Source of the DNA: Armatimonadota bacterium | GTDB taxonomy: Bacteria > Armatimonadota > Zipacnadia > Zipacnadales > JABUFB01 | Length of the DNA stretch: 64,000 bases | Assembly: GCA_013314775.1 (NCBI GenBank) | Contig: JABUFB010000010.1 | Span: 310,001-374,000, forward strand | Reading direction: 5' to 3' | In this document: piece after piece, positions 55,104-63,046 of the stretch | Position numbering within the stretch: position 1 is the stretch's first letter | How the letters are laid out: each line of letters opens with the position of its first letter | The notes under the pieces: generated by a model | Database searches by the model: none | What the model saw: only the letters and a program-made list of their open reading frames with translations | Told to the model about the DNA's origin: nothing | Made by a program: the position numbers and the translations under genes

Positions 55104-56360
55104 TCAGCCTTGGGGAATCCCCGCCGCCAGCGCGTTGGGCCTGTTCCAGATGATGCGCGCCAGGAAGGTCGCTCCCGTTGCCCCGCGACGCCGCGCATCA
55201 TCGCCCCAGACGCCTTCCGAGACAGTCACCCACGACTCGCGCTCGGAGACGGCATTCGCGCCGAAATTGCCGAGTGTCGCACCGCGTTCGGGAATCAGCA
55301 CCCGCTCCGTGTCGCGCAGGACCACCAGCCGCTCCGGGTCCACCTGGGCGATGAATAACGGCGCGCGGTGGCGCATGATGTGATCATTATTCGCGCCGCT
55401 GCGGGTGTACACCAGGAAAAGGCCGTCGCTGTGAGAGACCCAGTGCTGCTGAGTGTTGTAGCTGCCCAGTTCCGCACCGTCGTCGAAAGTCCACGGGCGG
55501 ATGTCCTCGTAGTGCAGGCCGTCATCGCTTCGCGTCACGTAGCCCTTCAGGTCATTGCGGAGGGTCAGGTAGAACTTCCCACCGTGCCAGGCAATGGACG
55601 GTTCACAGAGCCCCCGGACGATGGGCAGCTCCATCTCGTTGCCATGCTCCAGGTACTTGAGTTCGTTGCCGTCAAAGGAGCAGCGGACCACCGTCACCGA
55701 TGCCGGGGCACTTGCGTTCGGCCCGTAGTAGAACGGCAGCAAGAGGGTCCCGTCCGGTAATGTGAGCCACTGGGCGCAGGCGGACCGGGCATAGTCGAAC
55801 TTCGCATCGGCCGGCATGTCAATGACCCGCCAAGGCGTCCAGGTACCCGCGGCGGGGTCAAGCACAGTGTATGCCGTCTGATTGTCCCTCTGGTCATTGT
55901 CCAATTGCTCACCGCCCTGTCCGTAACGCACTCGAGCGCCCACGGCGATGAGCTTGCCGGTGGGGGCATGCCAGCCCGGGGTCACATCGCAGACGGCGAA
56001 GTTGGTTCCGTTGGGCCCTGGCACCCAGTCCAGCTCCGGGCGGGCCTCCGGACCGCTCCAGGTCGCGCCGAGATCATCGGTGCGCATAACGCTCAGGCCT
56101 GAGTAATGGTCGGACACTCGGAGATGCTTCTGTAGAGTCATCACCACAGCCGGGACGCCGCCAGTGGCCGACGGAACCGGGGCGACTCTCGGATGGAACC
56201 ACAGGAACTGCCCATCATCGTGTTCCAGGACGGTCTGCAGGCGGATCTCGTAGTCAAGCACGGTGGGTGTTTCTCCCTGGGCGAAGGTGATGCAGGCCAA
56301 TGGGAACACCATTGCCCCCGTCAATACGCGAAACGTCCTTCTGTAAATCGCGAGCGCCAT
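55104..56360 (-). CDS. Secreted sialidase-like (BNR) protein
   Basis: The product is 418 residues from ATG 56360, with GGAGAG 8 bases upstream. A signal peptide ends near ITFAQGE. BNR/Asp-box-like motifs include MRTDDLGATWSGP and VTRSDDGLHYEDI. The FRIP-like region near the N-terminus (FHPRVAPVPSATGGVP) and YSGLSVMR are typical of sialidase-fold propellers. It is the first gene of the minus-strand operon (44 bases to the GH127-like gene), so it probably acts first, outside the membrane. The sugar it recognises is not known. Confidence 0.82.
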   Translation of the reverse strand: MALAIYRRTFRVLTGAMVFPLACITFAQGETPTVLDYEIRLQTVLEHDDGQFLWFHPRVAPVPSATGGVPAVVMTLQKHLRVSDHYSGLSVMRTDDLGATWSGPEARPELDWVPGPNGTNFAVCDVTPGWHAPTGKLIAVGARVRYGQGGEQLDNDQRDNQTAYTVLDPAAGTWTPWRVIDMPADAKFDYARSACAQWLTLPDGTLLLPFYYGPNASAPASVTVVRCSFDGNELKYLEHGNEMELPIVRGLCEPSIAWHGGKFYLTLRNDLKGYVTRSDDGLHYEDIRPWTFDDGAELGSYNTQQHWVSHSDGLFLVYTRSGANNDHIMRHRAPLFIAQVDPERLVVLRDTERVLIPERGATLGNFGANAVSERESWVTVSEGVWGDDARRRGATGATFLARIIWNRPNALAAGIPQG

Positions 56361-56535
56361 TGCGCGTCTCTCCGGCAGTGCAGGGGTGGGATACACCGGT
56401 ACGTTTCCACACCCACACCGGATTGGCCTCCAGGGTTCCGGCCTGGTGTCTGCCTGCGCGAGGAGGAATCACCGGGAGCTATTGGGGAACACTCCCATCA
56501 CAGGCAGCGACCCTCAATTGGTGGAGGCCCCCGGT

Positions 56536-57651
56536 ATGCTTAGGACTGCAATCATCGGTTTCGGCGGGATTGCTCGCTCGCATCTGGACGACATCGCGTT
56601 CTTCAGACCCGACAATCCGCTCCGGGCAGCTGATGACCCGGTGGTGGAGCTTGTGGGCTGCTGCGATGTGATGCCCGCGGCGCTGGAGCGGTTCAAGACG
56701 GAGACCGGCTTGGAAGCAGTCTACACGGACGTCGAGAAGATGCTGGACGACCTGCACCCGGACTATGTCCACGTGGCCACGTGCGCCGACGTCCGCCTGG
56801 AGCCCGTGCTGGCAGCGGCGGCCCGGGGGATTCACGTGCTGTGCGAAAAGCCCCTTGCGCGGGACCCGGCAGAATGCGACGCGATGATCGCAGCCTGCGA
56901 CGCGGCAGGAGTGCAGTTCGTGGTCAGCCACCAGCGGCGCAGTTCACCTGCATACTGGCACGTGAAGAGGTTGCTGGATGACGGGATCATCGGCACAGTG
57001 CGATATGTCACCGGAGGAGGAAAGTCCCGGCGCGGCGGCCCGGAGCTGCACAATATCGGCAGCCACCTCAACGACGCGGTAGGGATACTGCTTGGCGATG
57101 CGGACTGGGTGTTCGCTTACTGCAGCATCGACGGCCGCCCATGCGCCAGAGAGGATCGGGAACCCGGAGACCGCGGCGCAGGATGGGTGCTGGGGGAAAG
57201 GATCGACCTGACCACCTATTACAAGAGCGGTGTTCGGGCCGACTTACATTTCAACGAGGACCCTGGGATCTTCCACTGGATTGCCTGGGGCACCGAGGGG
57301 CGCCTCGCTGCCTTCAACAACGACTTCATGATCAACCGCGCCCCGGAACCCTCCGCGGGCGAGACGTGGGAGACGGTGGAGATTCCGGATGATGCTGTGA
57401 CTACCGCTTCCGGCTACACCATGCGCGCAGGCTGGCAGGAGATTAGCCGCCAGGTGGCAATCCACAACCGGGTCCACATGATGCGGGAGATGTTCGAGCG
57501 GATGCAGTCCGGCGGGGAGCATACGTCATCTGGCCGGGTGGGCGCGGTCCCGATCGAGATCATGCAGGCCACGTTCCTGTCCCACCTGCGCGGCGCACCG
57601 GTGAAGCTGCCCGTGGATGAACGCGTGTCTCCGTTAGCGGATGTGGGCTGA
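56536..57651 (+). CDS. Gfo/Idh/MocA-family oxidoreductase
   Basis: The product is 371 residues from ATG 56536, with GGAGG about 10 bases upstream. The N-terminal Rossmann domain has AIIGFGGIARSH, and the classical active-site motif CEKPLARDPAECDAM carries the conserved Lys. The C-terminal alpha/beta domain contains GGPELHNIGSHLNDAVG. The family oxidises or reduces sugars and their derivatives with NAD(P). It is divergent from the sialidase-GH127-propeller operon and probably processes a sugar it releases. Confidence 0.93.
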   Translation: MLRTAIIGFGGIARSHLDDIAFFRPDNPLRAADDPVVELVGCCDVMPAALERFKTETGLEAVYTDVEKMLDDLHPDYVHVATCADVRLEPVLAAAARGIHVLCEKPLARDPAECDAMIAACDAAGVQFVVSHQRRSSPAYWHVKRLLDDGIIGTVRYVTGGGKSRRGGPELHNIGSHLNDAVGILLGDADWVFAYCSIDGRPCAREDREPGDRGAGWVLGERIDLTTYYKSGVRADLHFNEDPGIFHWIAWGTEGRLAAFNNDFMINRAPEPSAGETWETVEIPDDAVTTASGYTMRAGWQEISRQVAIHNRVHMMREMFERMQSGGEHTSSGRVGAVPIEIMQATFLSHLRGAPVKLPVDERVSPLADVG

Positions 57652-57685
57652 GGCCGGAATGGAACGCGGGGCGCTTTTGGTTCGT

Positions 57686-57918
57686 CTTCCGTGCCCCGGG
57701 TTGAAACCCGGGTCTGCGGGACCTTCGGTCCGAGCGTCCTGCCGGACGCCCAGGCCGACCAACTGAATCGCGTGGAGCGGGCGTCTCGCCCGCCGGCCTT
57801 CGCCTTCCGTGCCCCGGGTTGAAACCCGGGTCTGCGGGACCTTCGGTCCGAGCGTCCTGCCGGACGCCCAGGCCGACCAACTGAATCGCGTGGAGCGGGC
57901 GTCTCGCCCGCCAGCCTT
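57686..57918. repeat. Two tandem 115-bp repeats, each a row of four hairpins
   Basis: Positions 57686-57800 and 57804-57918 are the same sequence with one seen mismatch near the 3' end and a 3-base joint. In each copy four inverted repeats follow one another; in copy 1 these are CCCGGGTT/AACCCGGG (57695-57712), GGACC/GGTCC (57719-57731), GCGTCC/GGACGC (57734-57749) and GCGGGC/GCCCGC (57777-57793). The repeats lie in the 367-base gap between convergent genes, the only gap of more than 300 bases besides 3413-3980. No coding sequence is supported here. They may be REP-like elements or a strong double terminator. Confidence 0.85.
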
Positions 57919-58018
57919 CCGCCGAGTGCCACTTCCGGCAAAGCCGAAGCAGTGCTCCGAGCTGAGCACACCACGCGCGGCGTGGTGTGGTACTCGCGAT
58001 CCGCGTTGGGAATGAGCC

Positions 58019-58876
58019 CTACCCATCTGCCCCTTTACCCCTCGATTGCAGCCAAATGACGCCCTTGGCAATGAAATAACTCGCCGCGGAGATAATGGCT
58101 GCAAGGGCGCTGACAGAAAAATCAATGTAATACGACAGCACGATGCCGATAAGCCCGGACGCGAAGGCAATCCCAAAGGCCCATGCGACCACTGCATTGA
58201 CGGTGTTGCCGATCAGCAGCGCGGCAGCGCCCGGCGACACCAGCATTGCAAAGACAACAATCGCCCCGACGCCCTTCATCAGGATCGCCGCAGACAGGCC
58301 GATGAGGGCGAAGAGAATGTAGTTGTACACACCCGCCTGAATGCCAAACGCCCGCGCGCCTTCCATGTCGAAGGTAATGAACAGGAACTCGCGCCGCAGC
58401 AGGCCAAATAAGAGCACCACCAGGCCCGTGAGGCTTCCCAGGATCAGCAGATCCTGATTGCTCAGTAAGAGCAGGTCCCCGATCAGAACGCCCCACACAC
58501 GCGTAGCCGACTCAGGAATCAACGAGATGAGAAGTACTGCCAGGGCCATGGAAAATGCGAAGCCCACGCCGATGGCTGGGTCTGCGGCTCGGTCGGAACT
58601 TCTGAAAGACGCGCCTCCGGCAAGTAGCGCGAGAGCGACCGCAAAAACCGCGCCTCCGAGCACCGGATTGCCCAGGTGAACCAGGCCGTAGGCCTCGAGC
58701 ACGATGATCAGCGCCGCTCCTGCAAGCGCTGCGTGACTGGCCCCGGACACCAGGAACGTCAGGCTGCGAAAACTGGCGAAAACCCCGCTCAAAGCCGCGT
58801 TGACGGCGATCAGGAACACGCCAACGATTGCGCGCAGCACGAACGGGGAAGTGAGGTACTCTTGCAAATCAGTCAT
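58019..58876 (-). CDS. ABC transporter permease (ZnuB/MntB family)
   Basis: The 285-residue product is almost all hydrophobic, with about eight membrane segments (FVLRAIVGVFLIAVNAALSG, AMALAVLLISLIPES-like, ILFALIGLSAAILM). Motifs FRSLTFLVSGASHAALAG and GAIVVFAMLVSPGAAALLIG are typical of the ABC-3 permeases for zinc, manganese or iron. It overlaps the ATPase gene by 8 bases. No solute-binding protein gene is in the window. Confidence 0.93.
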   Translation of the reverse strand: MTDLQEYLTSPFVLRAIVGVFLIAVNAALSGVFASFRSLTFLVSGASHAALAGAALIIVLEAYGLVHLGNPVLGGAVFAVALALLAGGASFRSSDRAADPAIGVGFAFSMALAVLLISLIPESATRVWGVLIGDLLLLSNQDLLILGSLTGLVVLLFGLLRREFLFITFDMEGARAFGIQAGVYNYILFALIGLSAAILMKGVGAIVVFAMLVSPGAAALLIGNTVNAVVAWAFGIAFASGLIGIVLSYYIDFSVSALAAIISAASYFIAKGVIWLQSRGKGADG

Positions 58877-59714
58877 GCGAAGCCTGGATGACCGGATGAC
58901 GGTAGCCTTCCTCGCACACCAGCACGGGGACGAGAGTGCCGTAGGCTTCCCGCAGGTTCTCGGCGGTCAGGACCTCCAACGGCGTCCCGAAAGCGATCTG
59001 GCGCGTGCGTAGAAGGAGCGAATGGGTGATAAAGTGACAGATTGGGTTGACGTCGTGCACAACCACCATAACGGTGACACCGTGAGATTGTGCGATATGG
59101 TGCAAGAGTTCACCGATCGCCGTCTGACTGGCTGCGTCCACCTGTCCGAAGGGCTCATCCAGCACGAGCACGGGGGGATCCACTACCAGCGCCCGGGCGA
59201 TGAGTGTGCGCTGGCGCTGGCCGCCGCTCAGGGATCGAAACGGCCGCCCAGCCATGGAGAGCATCCCCACCATGTCCAGCGCCTTGTCCACTCGCTGGCG
59301 GACCTGCCCCCGTCCCCCTGAATTGCGGGTTTGTGCGGCGAGACTCACAACCTCCCGCACGCTCAACGGTGGGCTGAGATTGATGGCGGTCTGCTGCGGC
59401 GCATACCCGATGAGGCGCTGGACCGCCCCCGGGTCCTGTTCCGGGTCCTGGCCCAAAACGCGTATGGTTCCGCAACTGGGCACAAGCAGCCCCATCATCA
59501 GCTTGATGAGCGTTGTCTTCCCGGACCCGTTTGGCCCAATAACCGCGCAGAAGGCACCCCGCGGCAGCGCGAATTCCACCCCTTTGAGCGCCTCCACCGG
59601 GGGAACGCGGTAACGGAATCCTAGGCCGCGGACGTCGATGATGGTCGCCCCGACTTCCACCGGGGCCCGCGTTCCGGAGCGGCAGACGGGACAGTCGTGC
59701 CCTGCGCGGCTCAT
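58869..59714 (-). CDS. ABC transporter ATP-binding protein (ZnuC type) with N-terminal CxxC
   Basis: The 281-residue product has Walker A GPNGSGKTT, a Q-loop (YAPQQTAINLSPPLS), signature LSGGQRQR, Walker B VLVLDEPFGQVD and the H-loop in VVHDVN. This fits the ATPase of a metal-ion ABC-3 transporter. It is longer than usual because of an N-terminal extension MSRAGHDCPVCRSGTR with a CPVC pair that could bind a metal. The extension starts with an ATGA overlap with the upstream oxidoreductase gene; GGAGGT lies 13 bases upstream. Confidence 0.93.
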   Translation of the reverse strand: MSRAGHDCPVCRSGTRAPVEVGATIIDVRGLGFRYRVPPVEALKGVEFALPRGAFCAVIGPNGSGKTTLIKLMMGLLVPSCGTIRVLGQDPEQDPGAVQRLIGYAPQQTAINLSPPLSVREVVSLAAQTRNSGGRGQVRQRVDKALDMVGMLSMAGRPFRSLSGGQRQRTLIARALVVDPPVLVLDEPFGQVDAASQTAIGELLHHIAQSHGVTVMVVVHDVNPICHFITHSLLLRTRQIAFGTPLEVLTAENLREAYGTLVPVLVCEEGYRHPVIQASHD

Positions 59715-60787
59715 TCTGGCGCCGGGACCTCCATCCAGACATTCCCGTTCATCGCAGAGTCATGCGCCACGATGCCCGGCACTGTGAGTTCCCAACCGCG
59801 GATCTCATCCAGCCGCGGCTTTTCACCACGTTCCAGCGCACCCAGGAAATCCTGAAGCAGAGAGTACTCCGCGGTGCCGTGTCCACCGGCCTGGGCACTG
59901 GGTGGCAGGTTCGGGTCATTGCGCGGCACGTCGATTTCCTGCGTCGCGTCCGTCTTGCCCTGGATGTACAGGCGCCCGGGGTTCTCCCCCACCCCGTCCT
60001 GGCTTGTGGCGACAAATCCCTTTGTTCCGTGGAGCTCGTACGCGTGCATGCCGCGATCTCGGGGAAGCAGCGATGTCCGCAGCATCTTGATGGTCATGCC
60101 CTTCTCGGTCTGGAAGAGGGCCACCTGCAGATCGATGGTGCCCGGATCTGGCAGATCGAAGATGTGGTGGGTATTTCCGACGCCGCACGCGCGGACAATG
60201 CGGTCTCCGGTGATCTCAAGGATTGGCCCCAGCGAGTGCGAGCAATAGTGCAGAGGAGGTCGGTAGCTGCGCCAGCGCTTCTCGCCCGTCGCCGGGTCGT
60301 AGATGAGCGATGGGATAGGGTGCATGTACTCGCACTCCGCGTACACGATGATCCCCAGGTCGCCCGACTGCACCAGTTCACGCCAATGGTTCACGAAGTG
60401 CCAATAGACGCAGTTCTCCGCCAGCATGTACCGCTTCCCGGTGCGACGGACCGCATCTACGATCTGCTGGCACTCCCCGATGGTGGGCGCCATGGTTACC
60501 TCGCTGAGCACGTGGCAACCTGCCTCAAGCGCGCTGATCACCTGCTCGCAATGGGCGGGGATCGGTGTGCCGACAAAGACGATATCCAGGCCGCTATCCA
60601 CAAACCGCCCGTAGTCGGTGAAGCAGCGGTCGTCCGGAAGCCCGAGACCCTCCTGGAATCGCGCCAGCGCATCCGGGTCGCGGTCACACAGAGCGGTGAT
60701 CTCGCACCGCGGGTCTTCGGCCAGCAGTCTTCCGTATCCCGAGCCACGCCCCACACCCACGAGGCCGACGCGCCATCTGTCTGCCAT
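59711..60787 (-). CDS. Gfo/Idh/MocA-family oxidoreductase
   Basis: The product is 358 residues from ATG 60787. The N-terminal Rossmann fold (VGLVGVGRGSGYGRLLAED) is followed by FVGTPIPAHCEQVISALEAG and LSEVTMAPTIGEC. The usual CEKP is replaced by SEVT, so the conserved active-site Lys is absent. The C-terminal domain has MLAENCVYWHFV, HYCSHSLGPILEI and YELHGTKGFVAT. The missing Lys suggests a changed reaction or a binding role. It overlaps the metal ABC ATPase gene by 4 bases (ATGA), an unusual coupling. Confidence 0.9.
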   Translation of the reverse strand: MADRWRVGLVGVGRGSGYGRLLAEDPRCEITALCDRDPDALARFQEGLGLPDDRCFTDYGRFVDSGLDIVFVGTPIPAHCEQVISALEAGCHVLSEVTMAPTIGECQQIVDAVRRTGKRYMLAENCVYWHFVNHWRELVQSGDLGIIVYAECEYMHPIPSLIYDPATGEKRWRSYRPPLHYCSHSLGPILEITGDRIVRACGVGNTHHIFDLPDPGTIDLQVALFQTEKGMTIKMLRTSLLPRDRGMHAYELHGTKGFVATSQDGVGENPGRLYIQGKTDATQEIDVPRNDPNLPPSAQAGGHGTAEYSLLQDFLGALERGEKPRLDEIRGWELTVPGIVAHDSAMNGNVWMEVPAPE

Positions 60788-60827
60788 CAGCGTTCGCTCC
60801 TTGAGTCGGCCTGGGCCGACGAATAGT

Positions 60828-61688
60828 CTATGCGGCTCTGCGCACCACAAGGGACAGGTAAGCCACGACCTCCGCGCTGGACCCTGTTGCCACGCCTGAG
60901 TTGGTGTAGTCCACCACCTCGGCTTCGGTCGCTCCGAGAGACCTCGCGGCATGGAGCATGGCCGCAACCGGGCCATATCCGCACATGGATACATCCAGCC
61001 GCAGGCGGTCTCGAAGCAGGCCGTCCGGGTCCAGTTCCAGCATGCGGTAGATCAGCACCTGGTCTTGCTCCCGAGCATAGTCTGCACTCTCGAAATGGGT
61101 CATGTCAGTGCTCGCGATGATTACCGCATTCCGCCCGGCAAGATGCTTCGCCAGAACTCCGCCGACTTCAGCTGCCGCCGGGCCACCCTGATCCAGCATC
61201 ATGATCGGCACAATGGGCGTGTCCAGGCCGAACACATACTGGATGAAGGGAAGGTGCACCTCGAGACTGTGCTCCCCCGCGAACCCGGCTACGCCATCAG
61301 TGAACCCGTCCAGGTCTCTGGCGATAGCCGTCGCAAGATCTCCTGCGATCGGCGAGCGTCCCAGCGGCGTCTCCCACCACCCACCGGTCTGAATACCGTT
61401 CACGAAACTCCTGCCGTGGTTCGGACCAACGACCACAAACACCTCTGGACGACCGTCCTGCGCCAGTTGCAGATAGCCTTTCGCCGCCGCCGTACCCGAA
61501 TACATATAACCCGCATGCGGGCTAACGAGGCCCAGGATGCGCCGTGGACCGTCATCATCCACAGCAGGCGGCAACTGGGTGCATCCCGCTTTGCGGAAAC
61601 AAGCGTCAAGACTCGCCAACAGCTCTCGCCGCGTCGCGGCGTAGAACATCCCCGCGAAGGCCGGCTGACGCACAGCGTTCGTTGTCAT
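60828..61688 (-). CDS. AmmeMemoRadiSam system protein B (MEMO-like)
   Basis: The product is 286 residues from ATG 61688, with AGGAG 8 bases upstream. It has MEMO-family marks: RQPAFAGMFY at the N-terminus, SPHAGYMYSGTAAAKGY, VVGPNHGRS, GEHSLEVHLPFIQYVFG, IASTDMTHF and SMCGYGPVAAML. The His and Cys residues lie where MEMO1-type proteins bind metal (iron or zinc) or resemble non-haem dioxygenase folds. The full system normally adds an AMMECR1 domain and a radical SAM enzyme; neither is adjacent. It follows the DNA methyltransferase by 5 bases. Confidence 0.93.
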   Translation of the reverse strand: MTTNAVRQPAFAGMFYAATRRELLASLDACFRKAGCTQLPPAVDDDGPRRILGLVSPHAGYMYSGTAAAKGYLQLAQDGRPEVFVVVGPNHGRSFVNGIQTGGWWETPLGRSPIAGDLATAIARDLDGFTDGVAGFAGEHSLEVHLPFIQYVFGLDTPIVPIMMLDQGGPAAAEVGGVLAKHLAGRNAVIIASTDMTHFESADYAREQDQVLIYRMLELDPDGLLRDRLRLDVSMCGYGPVAAMLHAARSLGATEAEVVDYTNSGVATGSSAEVVAYLSLVVRRAA

Positions 61689-61693
61689 CGCCC

Positions 61694-62917
61694 TCACTCC
61701 TGCTCATGTGCCGCCGGTCGCCGCGCCGGTTGCAGAGGACCTGTTTCCGCCGCTCCGCGCACAAGTTCCGCGAAGCCTTTCAGCGTCCGCAGGGCATTGC
61801 GCACTCCGGCGGACACCAGACGGCGATCGGTTCCGGTCTGTGCGGCTACCGCGTCAACAATATTGGCCATCCTTTCGCGCTCTGTCAAGGAGAGCCAGCC
61901 CGGCTCTCCGGCCAGTCTCCGCGCCGCCTGCAGGATGGTCTTGCCCGACCTCGAACGCCCGTCTATCCGGCTGCCGAAGTCTATCCTATCCGCACCCTGA
62001 AGGCGCACCAGGCTTGGCTTGGGTGGTTCCTGCACCGCGACTGGTGCGGGAAGCGCTTCTCCTACGCGGCGACTGAACTCAATCCTCCCAACATGCGCCC
62101 CGAGCTTCTCCCGAATGACCGGCTCATACTCGCAGTTAATCTCGTAGCCTAGTCCGATTCTACCCTCTTCGGCGGCCACTTTCACCGTGGTCCCACTGCC
62201 CAGGAAAGGGTCCAGGACGGTCTCCCCGGGGAAGCAGTACATGCGGATCAGGCGGCGCGGGATCTCCTCGGGGAACGCAGCGAGGTGCGCATCCTGCCTT
62301 TCGCCGTGAACGCGCCAGTGCCCCGTGAAATACTCCACCCACTGCTCGTGCGTCATTCGAGCCGCCTCCTTGACCTCGCGCGAGACGGGTGGGGCCTTCC
62401 CCTGCTTCTTGAACACCAGGATGAACTCGTAGTCGATCATGATTGCCCCATTGCGTGGATAAGGGTACGAGCCCATGATCGACGCCCCGCCGGTGGTATT
62501 GCAGGTTGTGAGTTTCTGCCAGATCACAGCTCCCATGTAGTCCAGGCCGATGCTCTCACAGAAACGGATGACCTCGGTCCGGATGGGTATGATCTTGTAC
62601 CGGCCATAATGGGCGGCCCGGGCGAACTGGTCGCCGATGTTGATGCATATCCGGCAGCCGGGGTGCAGGACTCGGTCGCACTCCGCCCACACCTCATTGA
62701 GCTTCGCGATGTACTCCTCGTACGTGTCGTCGAAGCCGATCTGTCCGGGCGAACCGTAATTCTTGAGTTGCCAGTAGGGGGGCGAAGTCACTATGAGGTG
62801 CACAGACCCGGAGTCCAATTCAGGCATGCGCCGGGCGTCTGCAAAGTAGATGCGGTGGGTCAAGGTGACCGTCGGCCTCCTGAAAAAGTGAGGGGGGTTT
62901 CGCTGGCGCGAGACCAT
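61694..62917 (-). CDS. Beta-class DNA methyltransferase, probably N4-cytosine
   Basis: The product is up to 407 residues. The order of motifs is catalytic IV (TSPPYWQLKNYG) before SAM-binding I (VLDPFLGSGTTVKVAAEEGR), which defines the beta class; SPPY is more frequent in N4-cytosine enzymes than in adenine ones. The C-terminal 100 residues (LSLTERERMANIVDAVAAQT) are outside the catalytic core. No restriction endonuclease gene is adjacent, so it is an orphan. ATG 62917 has GGAGG close upstream; a TTG near 62863 with AGGAGG is an alternative that would trim the charged N-terminus. Confidence 0.9.
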   Translation of the reverse strand: MVSRQRNPPHFFRRPTVTLTHRIYFADARRMPELDSGSVHLIVTSPPYWQLKNYGSPGQIGFDDTYEEYIAKLNEVWAECDRVLHPGCRICINIGDQFARAAHYGRYKIIPIRTEVIRFCESIGLDYMGAVIWQKLTTCNTTGGASIMGSYPYPRNGAIMIDYEFILVFKKQGKAPPVSREVKEAARMTHEQWVEYFTGHWRVHGERQDAHLAAFPEEIPRRLIRMYCFPGETVLDPFLGSGTTVKVAAEEGRIGLGYEINCEYEPVIREKLGAHVGRIEFSRRVGEALPAPVAVQEPPKPSLVRLQGADRIDFGSRIDGRSRSGKTILQAARRLAGEPGWLSLTERERMANIVDAVAAQTGTDRRLVSAGVRNALRTLKGFAELVRGAAETGPLQPARRPAAHEQE

Positions 62918-62985
62918 AGTCCTCCCACATGCACATGCGGGTCGTGCCGCGGGTATGCTCGGGCGGGCTCGACGCTTTGCGCCAA

Positions 62986-63029
62986 ACAGGCGCTGGGGCC
63001 CGGTCCACCCGGGACTGCCCAGCGCCTGT
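62986..63029 (-). terminator. Nested hairpin terminator of the alpha-2-macroglobulin gene
   Basis: A 12-bp perfect stem (ACAGGCGCTGGG with CCCAGCGCCTGT) encloses a second 5-bp hairpin (CCCGG/CCGGG). It lies 17 bases after the stop of the minus-strand gene at 63047. Confidence 0.8.
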
Positions 63030-63046
63030 GGGGAAAAAGAGTCGCC

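Noticed and set aside
57686-57918. CRISPR array
   Set aside because: Only two copies, separated by 3 bases, no spacers and no cas gene.
58019-59714. Complete zinc uptake operon
   Set aside because: Only the ATPase and permease are present; no ZnuA-type binding protein or Zur gene is visible, so the metal is left open.
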